Shown here: positions 18,507 to 27,598 of the stretch, piece after piece
Numbering within the stretch: position 1 is the stretch's first letter
Layout: every line of letters starts with the position of its first letter
Assembly (NCBI GenBank): GCA_009838845.1
Contig: VXRD01000007.1
Span: 1-55,619, forward strand
DNA from: Gemmatimonadota bacterium
GTDB lineage: Bacteria; Latescibacterota; UBA2968
Direction: 5' to 3'
DNA: 55,619 nucleotides
The notes under the pieces: model-generated
Database searches by the model: none
Told to the model about the DNA's origin: nothing
The model's input: only the letters and a program-made list of their open reading frames with translations
Position numbers and translations under genes: made by a program

Positions 18507-19879
18507 TGGCCTCCCAAAATCCAACATTGAACACGGCTGAACGCGCGCTACCCCAGGCCCTCGAAGTCGAACGCGCTGTACTGGGCGCCATGTTAATTGA
18601 CAATATGGCAATCAATCGCGTAGTGGAAGTATTGGGGGATGAAACGGCTTTTTACCATACGCCACATCGAAAAGTCTATGCGGCAATTCAATCTGTGTCT
18701 GAGCGTGGTGATCCCGTCGATCAAGTCACACTGACCGCAGAACTCGTGCGACGAGGACAACTCGACGATGTCGGCGGCGTGGTTTTCATTGCTGAGTTAG
18801 CCAGTGAAATGGCGACGGCAGCCAATGCCGAATACCACGCACAGATCGTTTTGGAAAAGGCGCAGAGGCGGCGGTTGATTGACGCGGCGACTCAAACGCT
18901 TACCGAAAGCTATGAAGAAACCGAGGATGTGCGCGAACTCATCGACCGCGCAGAGCAACGGGTCTTTCAAATTGCCGAAGGCGAATTGGGCAAAGGCGTC
19001 ATGCCCCTTTCATCGGCCATTGAAGAGGCTTATGTAGCGATTGAACGCGCGCACGAACAGCCCGGCGCGCTGACAGGCGTGACCACGGGCTATACGGACC
19101 TGGATGAGATCACAGCGGGCTTGCAGTCCTCGGACATGATCATCCTCGCGTCGCGTCCATCGATGGGCAAGACAGCACTCACATTGTGCATGGCGCGCAA
19201 TGCCGCCGTGAAGGGCAGTACACCCGTGCTGTATTTTTCTCTGGAAATGTCAACAGAGCAACTCGCACAGCGACTTTTGTGTGCAGAAGCACGCGTGAGT
19301 TCGCACCGTTTGCGAACGGGCAGGCTATCAGAAGAGGAATGGCAACGATTATCCGAGTGGACGGGAAAGCTCATTGAAGCCCCCATATACATCGATGACA
19401 CACCTGCTATTTCTGTCATGGAACTGCGAGCCAAAGCGCGCCGTGCAAAATCCGAATACAATATTGAGTTAATCATTGTCGATTATCTACAACTGATGAC
19501 CTCATCTGAAAATTTTGGCAGCCGCGAACAGGAAATCGCCTATATCTCGCGGTCCCTGAAAGCCCTCGCCAAAGAACTCGATATTCCGATCGTTGCCTGC
19601 GCGCAATTGTCGCGGGCTGTGGAAAGTCGCACGGATAAACGACCGCAATTGGCCGATTTGCGCGAGAGCGGCTCGCTGGAACAGGACGCGGATGTGGTGA
19701 TGTTTCTCTTTCGCCCCGAAGTATATGGCATTGTAGATGAAGAGGGCAATACGCAAGAAGGCAGAGCCGAGATCATATTGGGCAAGCAGCGCAGCGGGCC
19801 GATTGGCAGCGTTTTTTTGATCTTTCAGGCAGAATATCTTCGCTTTGAAGAACCCGAAATCTATCGCGAATTTCCCTGA
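18506..19879 (+). CDS. dnaB: Replicative DNA helicase
   Basis: The 457-residue protein has the DnaB N-terminal domain (ALEVERAVLGAMLID near residue 14) and a RecA-like helicase domain with Walker A SRPSMGKTAL near 215. Walker B (LIIVDYLQLM) lies near 325, followed by QEIAYISRSLKALAKEL and the DnaB-type motif LRESGSLEQDADVVMFLFR. It unwinds DNA at the fork as a hexamer. There is no intein or insertion. The start overlaps the udg stop by one base. Confidence 0.96.
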   Translation: MASQNPTLNTAERALPQALEVERAVLGAMLIDNMAINRVVEVLGDETAFYHTPHRKVYAAIQSVSERGDPVDQVTLTAELVRRGQLDDVGGVVFIAELASEMATAANAEYHAQIVLEKAQRRRLIDAATQTLTESYEETEDVRELIDRAEQRVFQIAEGELGKGVMPLSSAIEEAYVAIERAHEQPGALTGVTTGYTDLDEITAGLQSSDMIILASRPSMGKTALTLCMARNAAVKGSTPVLYFSLEMSTEQLAQRLLCAEARVSSHRLRTGRLSEEEWQRLSEWTGKLIEAPIYIDDTPAISVMELRAKARRAKSEYNIELIIVDYLQLMTSSENFGSREQEIAYISRSLKALAKELDIPIVACAQLSRAVESRTDKRPQLADLRESGSLEQDADVVMFLFRPEVYGIVDEEGNTQEGRAEIILGKQRSGPIGSVFLIFQAEYLRFEEPEIYREFP

Positions 19880-19891
19880 GGAATATAGCCC

Positions 19892-21259
19892 ATGGGCAAA
19901 ATGCGCGTGCGGTATGTATGTCAGCAATGCGGTGCTGATTCGGGACAGTGGTTTGGTCGGTGTGTATCCTGTGGTGAATGGAACACCTGTGTCGAAGAAC
20001 AGGCATCGCCCGATGTAAAACAAAACAGACGCGCGGACGAATGGATCAAAGCAAATCCGCCGCAGCCGATTACGGAAGTGATGGGCGGTAGAGAAGACCG
20101 CATTGAGACAGCTATCGGCGAATTTGACCGCACATTGGGTGGCGGCATAGTGCCCGGCATGGCTGCGCTTGTCGGGGGCGATCCCGGCATTGGCAAATCC
20201 ACATTGCTCTTGCAAGGCGTTGCACAACTCGCGTTTTCGGGTATGAAGACGCTGTACGTATCCGCAGAAGAGTCTCCTCGCCAAACGCGAATGCGCGCCC
20301 ACAGAATCGGCGCGTTATCCGATGAATTGTACTTGATTTCTGAATCCAATCTCGATCTAATTTGCGGCTACATCGAAGAAATGCAGCCCATTGCGGTTGT
20401 GGTCGATTCGGTGCAGACCATTTTTAGCCCAGATCTACAAAGCGCGCCGGGAAGTGTGGCACAAGTCAGAGAATCTTCTGCCAAACTGGTGGCACTGGGC
20501 AAACGCACGGGCACATCGATTTTTTTAATCGGGCATGTCACCAAAGAAGGCACGGTTGCAGGACCGCGCGTGCTCGAACACATCGTCGATACCGTACTTT
20601 ACCTGGAGGGCGAACAACACGGTGCATTTCGCATTTTGCGGGCTGCCAAGAACCGGTTTGGCTCGACAAATGAAATTGGCATTTTTGAAATGTGCGATCG
20701 GGGGATGGTCGCAGTGGATAATCCCTCACAGGTATTCTTGCCCGAGCGCGAGGCCGACCGAGAAGGCACAGCCATTGTTTGCACAATTGAAGGTACACGT
20801 CCCATTTTGGTCGAAGTACAAGCACTGGTCAGTCGCAGTAATTTCGGGTACCCGCAGCGCGTGGCCACGGGATTTGATGCGCGGCGGATGGCGATTTTAA
20901 TTGCCGTGCTCGAAAAACGGTCAGGCCTGCAATTGGGTACTGAGGATATTTTTTTAAATGTCGCAGGAGGCTTGCGCATTGACGAACCCGCTGTCGATCT
21001 GGGTGTAGCTATGGCTATGGCGTCGAGCTTTCGCAGCAGACAGATGTCCCGCGATACGGTTGTAATTGGCGAAGTTGGGTTGGGCGGAGAAGTGCGTGCG
21101 GTTGGTCAAATTGAACGCAGAATGACCGAAGCGCGCAAACTGGGCTTCACGCGGTGTATTGCCGCCAAAGCAAATTTGAGTGGGGCGCGCATTCCCGATG
21201 GCCTGTCGTTGATTGGCGTTCAGGATGTGGATGCCGCGCAAGATGTGGTGTTTTCATAG
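19892..21259 (+). CDS. radA: DNA repair protein RadA (Sms)
   Basis: The 455-residue protein has a zinc finger with Cys10, Cys13, Cys24 and Cys27. Walker A is GGDPGIGKSTLLLQ near residue 90. The RadA-specific KNRFGSTNEIGIF motif comes near 252, and a Lon-like C-terminal domain follows (EDIFLNVAGGLRI, DLGVAMAMASS). RadA helps branch migration and processing of recombination intermediates. It lies 12 bases after dnaB. A diadenylate cyclase gene follows two genes later, echoing the radA-disA pairing known in Firmicutes. Confidence 0.95.
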   Translation: MGKMRVRYVCQQCGADSGQWFGRCVSCGEWNTCVEEQASPDVKQNRRADEWIKANPPQPITEVMGGREDRIETAIGEFDRTLGGGIVPGMAALVGGDPGIGKSTLLLQGVAQLAFSGMKTLYVSAEESPRQTRMRAHRIGALSDELYLISESNLDLICGYIEEMQPIAVVVDSVQTIFSPDLQSAPGSVAQVRESSAKLVALGKRTGTSIFLIGHVTKEGTVAGPRVLEHIVDTVLYLEGEQHGAFRILRAAKNRFGSTNEIGIFEMCDRGMVAVDNPSQVFLPEREADREGTAIVCTIEGTRPILVEVQALVSRSNFGYPQRVATGFDARRMAILIAVLEKRSGLQLGTEDIFLNVAGGLRIDEPAVDLGVAMAMASSFRSRQMSRDTVVIGEVGLGGEVRAVGQIERRMTEARKLGFTRCIAAKANLSGARIPDGLSLIGVQDVDAAQDVVFS

Positions 21260-21283
21260 AGATTATTTTTACGGAGAAAGCGC

Positions 21284-21904
21284 ATGGCACCGAGAATTGT
21301 ACACATTTCCAAATTGTTATCATTGATGTTGCGACACAGGCCCGATGAGTTTGGACTGCAAGTTGACCGCTATGGTTTTGCCGACCTCGACGAGGTTTTA
21401 CGTGCATTTCAAGACCGAAATTCGACATTTACTCTTGAAGATATTGAAAAAGTGGTTTATGATGGAGAAAAGCAACGTTTCGAGATTGTGGAAAATCGCA
21501 TTCGCGCGCGTTATGGGCACAGTTTTTCCATCGACCTGGGTCTCGATCCATCAGAACCACCCGAATTTTTATACAAGGGCGTGGATTCTGCCGATGTTGA
21601 GCGATTGTTGTCTGAAGGCCTGGTGCCTGATGATCGCGATTATGTACATTTGTCATTTGATGCCGATGTCGCCGCGCGGTTAAGTGCCAGGCCCGGACGC
21701 CGAGGGGCAGTCATACGCATTGCAGCAATACGCGCCCATCAGGCTGGCGTGCATTTCTACGATTGTGGTCCAACCATATTGACCAAACATATTCCCGGGG
21801 AATTTTTGGATTTAGAACGGGGAGGGGTCATAACGTCGCACAACGTATCTCAAGAAGAAAATGTGACTTATGGTCGACGGCGGCGCTTCTCGTCCCGGCG
21901 GTAG
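21284..21904 (+). CDS. KptA/Tpt1-like RNA 2'-phosphotransferase (variant active site)
   Basis: This 206-residue protein matches the Tpt1/KptA family. Residues 9-34 contain SKLLSLMLRHRP with Arg17-His18 and then DRYGFADLDEVL. NRIRARYGHSF matches the canonical IRAxxGHS. DRDYVHLS matches the family's R-x-x-VHLS. The family transfers the 2'-phosphate of RNA splice junctions to NAD. The usual HGT motif before the second half reads YKGV here, and the usual NGVWLT reads GPTILT. Activity is therefore plausible but not certain. AGCG-type spacing 24 bases after radA suggests the same transcript. Confidence 0.82.
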   Translation: MAPRIVHISKLLSLMLRHRPDEFGLQVDRYGFADLDEVLRAFQDRNSTFTLEDIEKVVYDGEKQRFEIVENRIRARYGHSFSIDLGLDPSEPPEFLYKGVDSADVERLLSEGLVPDDRDYVHLSFDADVAARLSARPGRRGAVIRIAAIRAHQAGVHFYDCGPTILTKHIPGEFLDLERGGVITSHNVSQEENVTYGRRRRFSSRR

Positions 21905-21965
21905 TTAAATGGTAGTTTTGGGGCGTGTTCACAGGGCCAGCATGACCTTCTCATAAAAACATTTT

Positions 21966-22874
21966 ATGGCTAAATCAAACGAAAATCACACGCAGTCCTT
22001 GCTGAGTACCGCCAAAAATTTGGCACGGGAAACCTGCGCTGATATGATCCTGCTCGTGGCTAATTCCGGCGTGAGCCAAGATGATGTTCACAGGCTAAAC
22101 GCCACCTGTCAGGTCCTGATTGTTACGGAAAAAAAACACTTTTTGAGTGGTGTGGAAGAAAAGGGTGTGCAGCGTTTAACTTATGATTATCGCAGAAGTG
22201 ATGGCACTCCCTTCGAACAATTGCGACAATGCATTATCAGGGGCCTGGAGAGTGGATATATTCGCCGAGATGCGCGATTGGTATGCCTGAGTAGCATGCT
22301 GGTCTCTCGGGGCGTAGATGCGATAACGGTGATGGATACCAGTATTGGGTTTGATATATACGACCCGGCAAAAATTGCAGCCATAGCGGGCAATTTACCG
22401 CTCAAAGTTGTCAAAACCACGCTCGATCTTGCCATCAATATTGGTAAGGAAGGTCGCGAAGGCGAATTGGTCGGCACCTTATTTGTCATTGGCGATTCCA
22501 AACGGGTTTTGCACCATTCGCGATCCATGACATTTGATCCTTTTCGCGGATATTCCGATAAAGAAAAAAATATCTGTAATCCCGATGTTCACGAAGGTGT
22601 CAAAGAAGTATCGCTGATGGATGGCGCATTTATTATTCGGGAAGATGGGGTTATTATATCTGGAGGACGCTATATTTCAGCGAGTGTGCGCGGTCTCACT
22701 TTGCCCAAGGGGTTGGGCGCACGGCATGTGGCGGCGGCGGCGATTACCAAAACTACCCGAGCCATCGCCCTGGCTATTTCTGAGTCAACAGGAACAGTTC
22801 GCGTATTTAAGCAAGGCAAAATCGTTTTGCAAATTAACACGCATCGGCGACATATTGAGCAAGATCAGTTGTAA
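21966..22874 (+). CDS. Diadenylate cyclase (c-di-AMP synthase) with PK-C-like N-terminal domain
   Basis: The 302-residue protein ends with a DAC/DisA_N domain at about 165-290. MDGAFIIREDG holds the DGA motif (219-221). LPKGLGARHVAAAAIT holds the nucleotide-binding RH (253-254), and SESTGTVRVF (272-281) is the family's most conserved block. It would join two ATP into cyclic di-AMP. Residues 10-125 resemble the pyruvate kinase C-terminal-like domain of the archaeal-type CdaZ/DacZ enzymes rather than the membrane helices of CdaA or the helical scanning domain of DisA. The third position of the usual RHR motif is Val. Confidence 0.85.
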   Translation: MAKSNENHTQSLLSTAKNLARETCADMILLVANSGVSQDDVHRLNATCQVLIVTEKKHFLSGVEEKGVQRLTYDYRRSDGTPFEQLRQCIIRGLESGYIRRDARLVCLSSMLVSRGVDAITVMDTSIGFDIYDPAKIAAIAGNLPLKVVKTTLDLAINIGKEGREGELVGTLFVIGDSKRVLHHSRSMTFDPFRGYSDKEKNICNPDVHEGVKEVSLMDGAFIIREDGVIISGGRYISASVRGLTLPKGLGARHVAAAAITKTTRAIALAISESTGTVRVFKQGKIVLQINTHRRHIEQDQL

Positions 22875-22900
22875 TGGACATATTGCGCTAAGAGATACTT

Positions 22901-24196
22901 ATGCAGCGGTGGATCGTGCCCCTTTTGATGGGGTTGGTCATGACGAGCAGTTTTGCTGCAATGCCGGCATTGGGCAAGCATGTGCCGGTTTTTTTTATGC
23001 TTTTTGGCATTGCATCTGTGGCCTATCTCATTGCCATCTGGCATTGTAAATATGTGCCATTGACCGCTATTGTGCTCGTTTCCGTTGTTTTTCGGCTTAG
23101 CCTTTTGTTTTCTATTCCCGCGCTATCCGATGACATTTATCGCTATGTGTGGGATGGACGCGTACAGTGGGCGGGCGTCAACCCCTACCGGTTTGCACCT
23201 GCAGCACAAGAACTGGTGCATGTACGAGACGCGCTCATTTTTTCCAAAATTAACCACCCCGAATTGCCCACCATTTATCCGCCCATTGCCCAAATGGCAT
23301 TCTGGGTAGGATATGGGATTTCGAGTGGCATACTGGGCATTAAGATGCTACTCGTGTGTGCCGACCTGATTGCGGGATGGCTTATAGTCTGTTTGCTCAG
23401 GCATTTTGAGCAGCGGCCTCAATGGGTTTTGATTTACTTCTGGCATCCGCTGATCGTGGTGGAAATCGCTGGAAATGGACATATTGAATCACTGGGCATC
23501 GTCGCTTTGTTAGCCGCATTGTACTTGTTCTTCAAAGGACGAGATCGCATAGCGCTAAGTGCGCTGGGCGGGGCTGTTTTGGTGAAATTCTTTCCCCTTG
23601 TTTTTTTGCCGTATTTTGTGCGCTGGAAAGGGTGGCTGCCAACCAATTGGTCGGCACTGCTCATGGTCCCCTGTGTCATACTCCTGGGATATCTGCCCTA
23701 TGCCTGGGCCGGCGCATCTGTCTTTGGTAGCCTGGGCACTTATGCACAACACTGGTCGTTTAATAGCGCGATATTCGATGTACTCATTCTACTTTGCGGC
23801 AATGGGCAGATAGCGCGTGGCATTATTGGCTTGCTCTTTTTAAGTGTTGTTCTGTTTCTGATCTGGAAGAGAATTCCCCTGTTGCGCTGCGCATATCTGA
23901 CTGCGGCGGCCTTTGTTCTGCTGACCCCTACTCTTCATCCGTGGTATGTCGTGTGGTTAATTCCATTTCTCGTTTTTTTTCGGCATCCGCCCTGGATCGC
24001 TTTCTCACTTCTGGTGGTCTTATCCTACCACATTTTGATCCAGTATCAGACCCGTGGTGTATGGGAAGAAGCCGCATGGGTCCAATGGGTGGAATACGGT
24101 GGTTTAGCACTGATGGGCATACCGTATTTGCTTCTCAAGTACACGGAAATCTTGACGAAAATAGGACGTTTTTTTAATATACACCGTCCAATCTGA
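22901..24196 (+). CDS. Multi-pass GT-C glycosyltransferase (mannosyltransferase-like, DUF2029/GT87 type)
   Basis: The 431-residue protein has about 10-12 hydrophobic helices. After the third comes the loop ALSDDIYRYVWDGRVQWAGV, with the acidic pair typical of polyprenyl-phosphate-sugar-dependent GT-C enzymes, then NPYRF and TIYPPIAQ. These are hallmarks of the GT87/MptA-like mannosyltransferases. It would add a sugar from a polyprenyl carrier on the outer side of the membrane. Donor and acceptor cannot be read from the sequence. It begins 26 bases after the cyclase gene. Confidence 0.78.
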   Translation: MQRWIVPLLMGLVMTSSFAAMPALGKHVPVFFMLFGIASVAYLIAIWHCKYVPLTAIVLVSVVFRLSLLFSIPALSDDIYRYVWDGRVQWAGVNPYRFAPAAQELVHVRDALIFSKINHPELPTIYPPIAQMAFWVGYGISSGILGIKMLLVCADLIAGWLIVCLLRHFEQRPQWVLIYFWHPLIVVEIAGNGHIESLGIVALLAALYLFFKGRDRIALSALGGAVLVKFFPLVFLPYFVRWKGWLPTNWSALLMVPCVILLGYLPYAWAGASVFGSLGTYAQHWSFNSAIFDVLILLCGNGQIARGIIGLLFLSVVLFLIWKRIPLLRCAYLTAAAFVLLTPTLHPWYVVWLIPFLVFFRHPPWIAFSLLVVLSYHILIQYQTRGVWEEAAWVQWVEYGGLALMGIPYLLLKYTEILTKIGRFFNIHRPI

Positions 24197-24284
24197 TCGC
24201 ACTGTGTAGAGAGAAAAAACGGGAACTCGAATTGGACAAAAGCGTTTTTGAAAAAGTTTGAATAAGCAAAGGAGATGGAAAAAG

Positions 24285-24767
24285 ATGCACAGATTTCGAT
24301 TTCTATTCTTTTTGCCACTATTTGTCGCCTGTGAGGGACAAGACCAGTCTGCGGATCTGCTATTTCGAGAGGGCGAACAAGCCGCGCACGATATGGCGTC
24401 GTATCCAGTGGCCGAGGTCAAATTGGCGGAATTTCTGGCGCAGTTTCCCGACGATCCTCGCGCTGAGGTGGCACTACAGGCTCTGGCTCGGGTGTTGATG
24501 AATCAGCAGAAACACAAAGAAGCTATTGCGCGATACGAAACCCTGATCGCGCGATTTCCGCAGAGCCGGTATTGTGTACAGGCACAATTTATGATTGGCT
24601 ACATCTACGATCAACTCGGCGATTACAAACAGGCGCAGATAGCCTATCAGCAGGTGGTTGATACATATCCAAACTCTGAGCTGGTAGATGATGCCGAATT
24701 TTCGATTGCAAATTTGGGCAAAGCGCCCGAACAGTGGTTGCGTACCAAACCAATAAGTCGAGAGTGA
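24285..24767 (+). CDS. TPR-type outer-membrane lipoprotein (BamD/YbgF-like)
   Basis: The product is 160 residues from ATG 24285, about 10 bases after AAAGGAG. A TTG at 24258 is also in frame but overlaps that site. The N-terminus (MHRFRFLFFLPLFVAC) is a lipoprotein signal with Cys16 as the lipid site. About three tetratricopeptide repeats follow, including YETLIARFPQS and YQQVVDTYPNSELVDDA, like the BamD or CpoB/YbgF repeats. It probably acts as an envelope scaffold. It lies 4 bases before moxR and could be translated with it. Confidence 0.8.
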   Translation: MHRFRFLFFLPLFVACEGQDQSADLLFREGEQAAHDMASYPVAEVKLAEFLAQFPDDPRAEVALQALARVLMNQQKHKEAIARYETLIARFPQSRYCVQAQFMIGYIYDQLGDYKQAQIAYQQVVDTYPNSELVDDAEFSIANLGKAPEQWLRTKPISRE

Positions 24768-24771
24768 TGCA

Positions 24772-25767
24772 ATGACAGTTGGACAAGATATTCAGGTAAT
24801 CAATGAGCGGGTTGGGCGCGAAAGCGTGTTTGTCGATCGGTTATTGGCCGAGGTGGGCAAGGTCATTGTTGGGCAGCAGGACATGATCGAACGGCTGTTA
24901 ATCGGTCTGTTGTGCAACGGCCATGTCCTGCTCGAGGGCGTTCCCGGTCTTGCGAAAACTTTAGCCGTCAATTCATTGGCTCAGGCGATTCAGGCGTCTT
25001 TTAAACGCATTCAGTTTACACCCGATTTGTTGCCCGCCGACCTGATCGGCACAATGGTCTATCACAGGGAGACGGGCCAATTTGTAGCTCAAAAGGGACC
25101 TATTTTTGCCCAACTCGTACTCGCCGATGAAGTCAATCGCGCACCGTCAAAAGTACAAAGTGCCATGCTCGAAGCCATGCAAGAGCGTCAAGTTACCATT
25201 GGGAACGAAACATTTGCCATGCCCGATCCATTTTTGGTGCTGGCCACGCAAAATCCCATCGAACAAGAGGGGACCTATCCACTGCCCGAAGCACAGGTCG
25301 ATCGCTTTATGCTGAAAGTGCGGGTAACATATCCCAATAAACAGGAAGAACGCGCTATTGTCGATCGCATGAGCCGCGATGCAACCCCTCGGATCGAGAA
25401 CGTTATAACAACTGACGATCTCATTCGTGCGCGAAGCGTAGCCGACGAGATTTACGTGGATGACAAAATCAAAGATTATATCGTCGATCTCGTGTTGGCA
25501 ACCCGTGATCCGGCGGCTTATGGTCTGGATGATTTGCGCGCCCTGATCGAATTTGGCGGATCGCCGCGCGCGTCTATCGCCCTGACCCGCGCTGCCAAAG
25601 CACACGCGTTTTTGCGCCATCGCGGCTATGTCACCCCCGAAGATGTGAAAGCCATTGGACTGGATGTGTTGCGTCACCGCGTGCTGGTAACTTACGAGGC
25701 AGAAGCCGAAGAAATTGACTCCGAAGAAATCGCACGCCAAATATTCGATCACGTTGAAGTGCCGTGA
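24772..25767 (+). CDS. MoxR-family AAA+ ATPase
   Basis: The 331-residue protein has Walker A GVPGLAKT near residue 61 and Walker B LVLADEVNRAPSKVQSAML near residue 116. Sensor 1 is FLVLATQNPIEQEGTYPLPE. The C-terminal lid domain follows with GGSPRASIALTRAAKAHAF. MoxR ATPases act as chaperones that insert metals or activate partner proteins with VWA domains. The next gene encodes such a partner (DUF58). The two overlap by 4 bases if the GTG start of DUF58 is used. Confidence 0.94.
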   Translation: MTVGQDIQVINERVGRESVFVDRLLAEVGKVIVGQQDMIERLLIGLLCNGHVLLEGVPGLAKTLAVNSLAQAIQASFKRIQFTPDLLPADLIGTMVYHRETGQFVAQKGPIFAQLVLADEVNRAPSKVQSAMLEAMQERQVTIGNETFAMPDPFLVLATQNPIEQEGTYPLPEAQVDRFMLKVRVTYPNKQEERAIVDRMSRDATPRIENVITTDDLIRARSVADEIYVDDKIKDYIVDLVLATRDPAAYGLDDLRALIEFGGSPRASIALTRAAKAHAFLRHRGYVTPEDVKAIGLDVLRHRVLVTYEAEAEEIDSEEIARQIFDHVEVP

Positions 25768-25778
25768 TAGTTTTTACC

Positions 25779-26660
25779 ATGATTCCAACTGAAATCCTCA
25801 AAAAAGTGAAGCGCATTGAGTTGCGCACGCGCAATCTGGTGAACACGATTTTTGCCGGCGAGTACCATTCGGTATTTAAGGGCAGGGGAATGGCATTTGC
25901 AGAAGTGCGAGAATATCAGCCCGGCGATGATGTTCGCACAATTGACTGGAACGTGACAGCGCGTATGGGCGACCCCTTTGTCAAGGTGTTCGACGAGGAG
26001 CGCGAACTCACCGTAATATTGATGGTGGATGCGAGTGCGTCGGGCGACTTTGGAACGGTGGCGCAAATGAAAGGCGAGATAGGTGCTGAAATTTGCGCTT
26101 TGCTCGCCTTTTCAGCAATTCAGAATAACGATCGCGTGGGACTGATCATTTTTACCGACGAAGTTGAGTTGTTTATCCCCCCCAAAAAGGGCAAAAAGCA
26201 TGTGCTGCGTGTCATTCGAGAGTTGTTGTATTTTCAACCTTCGGGGCGCGGTACAAATATCGATGCGGCATTGGAGTATTTGAATCGCGTAACCTACAGG
26301 CGCAGTGTGGTGTTTCTGGTATCGGATTTTTTTGCTTCCAACTATGAAAAAGCACTGCGGGTTGCAAATCGGCGTCACGACCTGGTAGCGATAGCGCTGG
26401 AAGACCCTCGGGAGTACGACCTGCCTGCAATTGGCATAGTGGAGTTAGAAGATGCCGAGACGGGCGAAGGCATCATGGTCGATTTCGGCGATGCAGCAGT
26501 GCGCGATGCATTTCAAAAGCTGACGCGAAAAGAGCGCGATGACCGCGAAGCGTTGTTTCATCGCATGGGTTTAGACGCTGTAAATATTTCGACTCAAGGG
26601 GCGTATCACGAACCGTTGATGCAATTTTTCAGGATGCGGGCAAAAAAAATTAAGGGATAA
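25779..26660 (+). CDS. DUF58 / VWA-like protein, partner of MoxR
   Basis: From ATG 25779 the product is 293 residues and begins MIPTEILKKVKRIELRTR, the usual start for this family. GTG 25764 (GTGA overlap with moxR) is an alternative that adds five residues. FAGEYHSVFKGRGMAF and VREYQPGDDVRTIDWNVTAR form the DUF58 core. MVDASASGDFG is the MIDAS-like site of the VWA fold. DUF58 proteins pair with MoxR ATPases in envelope or surface maturation, but no partner substrate is named by the sequence. It has no clear membrane helix. Confidence 0.9.
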   Translation: MIPTEILKKVKRIELRTRNLVNTIFAGEYHSVFKGRGMAFAEVREYQPGDDVRTIDWNVTARMGDPFVKVFDEERELTVILMVDASASGDFGTVAQMKGEIGAEICALLAFSAIQNNDRVGLIIFTDEVELFIPPKKGKKHVLRVIRELLYFQPSGRGTNIDAALEYLNRVTYRRSVVFLVSDFFASNYEKALRVANRRHDLVAIALEDPREYDLPAIGIVELEDAETGEGIMVDFGDAAVRDAFQKLTRKERDDREALFHRMGLDAVNISTQGAYHEPLMQFFRMRAKKIKG

Positions 26661-26671
26661 AGGAGTAAGGT

Positions 26672-27598
26672 GTGATAGAAGTTGATCGCCTGACAAAGCG
26701 CTACGGCGCGTTTACGGCTGTTGACGACATTTCATTTCAAGTGGGTAAGGGTGAAATTGTCGGTTTTTTGGGACCAAACGGCGCGGGCAAAACCACGACC
26801 ATGCGCGTACTCACCTGTTTTTTGCCCGCCACAGAAGGCACGGCACGCATTGCCGGCTACGATATTTTTGACAATCCATTGGAAGTCAAAATGCGCATTG
26901 GATATTTGCCTGAATTGCCGCCCCTGTATCGCGATATGCGCGTGCGTACATATCTGGAGTTTATCGCTAAAATCAAGGGGGTTGCGCCAAAAGAATCCAG
27001 ACGGCGAATTGATGAAGTCGTCGTTCAATGCGGACTTGTGGGGCGCACCGAGCAACTCATCGGTCATTTATCCAAAGGATATCGGCAACGGGTAGGGCTT
27101 GCACAGGCGATATTGCACAACCCTGAGGTAATCATTATGGACGAGCCAACTTCGGGTCTCGATCCCAATCAGATCATAGAGGTGCGACAATTGATCCGCG
27201 AACTTGCCCAGGAGCGCACGGTGATTTTAAGCACGCATATCTTGCCCGAAGTTGAAATGACCTGCAATCGCGTAATCATTATCCACGAAGGTAGGATTAT
27301 CGCTGTTGATACCCCTGAAAATCTCACGGCTAATATGCGCGACACAACGCGGTTTTTTGTTCGGATATCGGGCGATATGGACATCGCGGCCAAAGCCATT
27401 GCCACTATTGAAGGGATTAGCGATGTGACGCGAACAAACAATGGGCTGCACGTCCATTGGCCAGCTAAAGCTGATTTGAGTGCCGCAGTATCGGCTCGCA
27501 TTGTAGGATTGGGCATGGGACTGGTGGAAATGAAGCGTGATGCCATGTCTTTGGAAGAAATTTTTCAAGCGCTGACCATGAACGAGGAGGAGGGGTGA
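26672..27598 (+). CDS. ABC transporter ATP-binding protein (GldA-like)
   Basis: This 308-residue ABC ATPase has Walker A GPNGAGKTT near residue 35, the signature SKGYRQRVGLAQAI near 130, and Walker B VIIMDEPTSGLDP. A C-terminal regulatory segment of about 90 residues follows. It starts with GTG, preceded by AAGGAG. It powers the permease encoded next, and the two overlap as TGATG. The gene order (MoxR, DUF58, ABC ATPase, ABC-2 permease) is common in FCB bacteria, where a GldG-like subunit usually follows, but none is here. Confidence 0.92.
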   Translation: MIEVDRLTKRYGAFTAVDDISFQVGKGEIVGFLGPNGAGKTTTMRVLTCFLPATEGTARIAGYDIFDNPLEVKMRIGYLPELPPLYRDMRVRTYLEFIAKIKGVAPKESRRRIDEVVVQCGLVGRTEQLIGHLSKGYRQRVGLAQAILHNPEVIIMDEPTSGLDPNQIIEVRQLIRELAQERTVILSTHILPEVEMTCNRVIIIHEGRIIAVDTPENLTANMRDTTRFFVRISGDMDIAAKAIATIEGISDVTRTNNGLHVHWPAKADLSAAVSARIVGLGMGLVEMKRDAMSLEEIFQALTMNEEEG

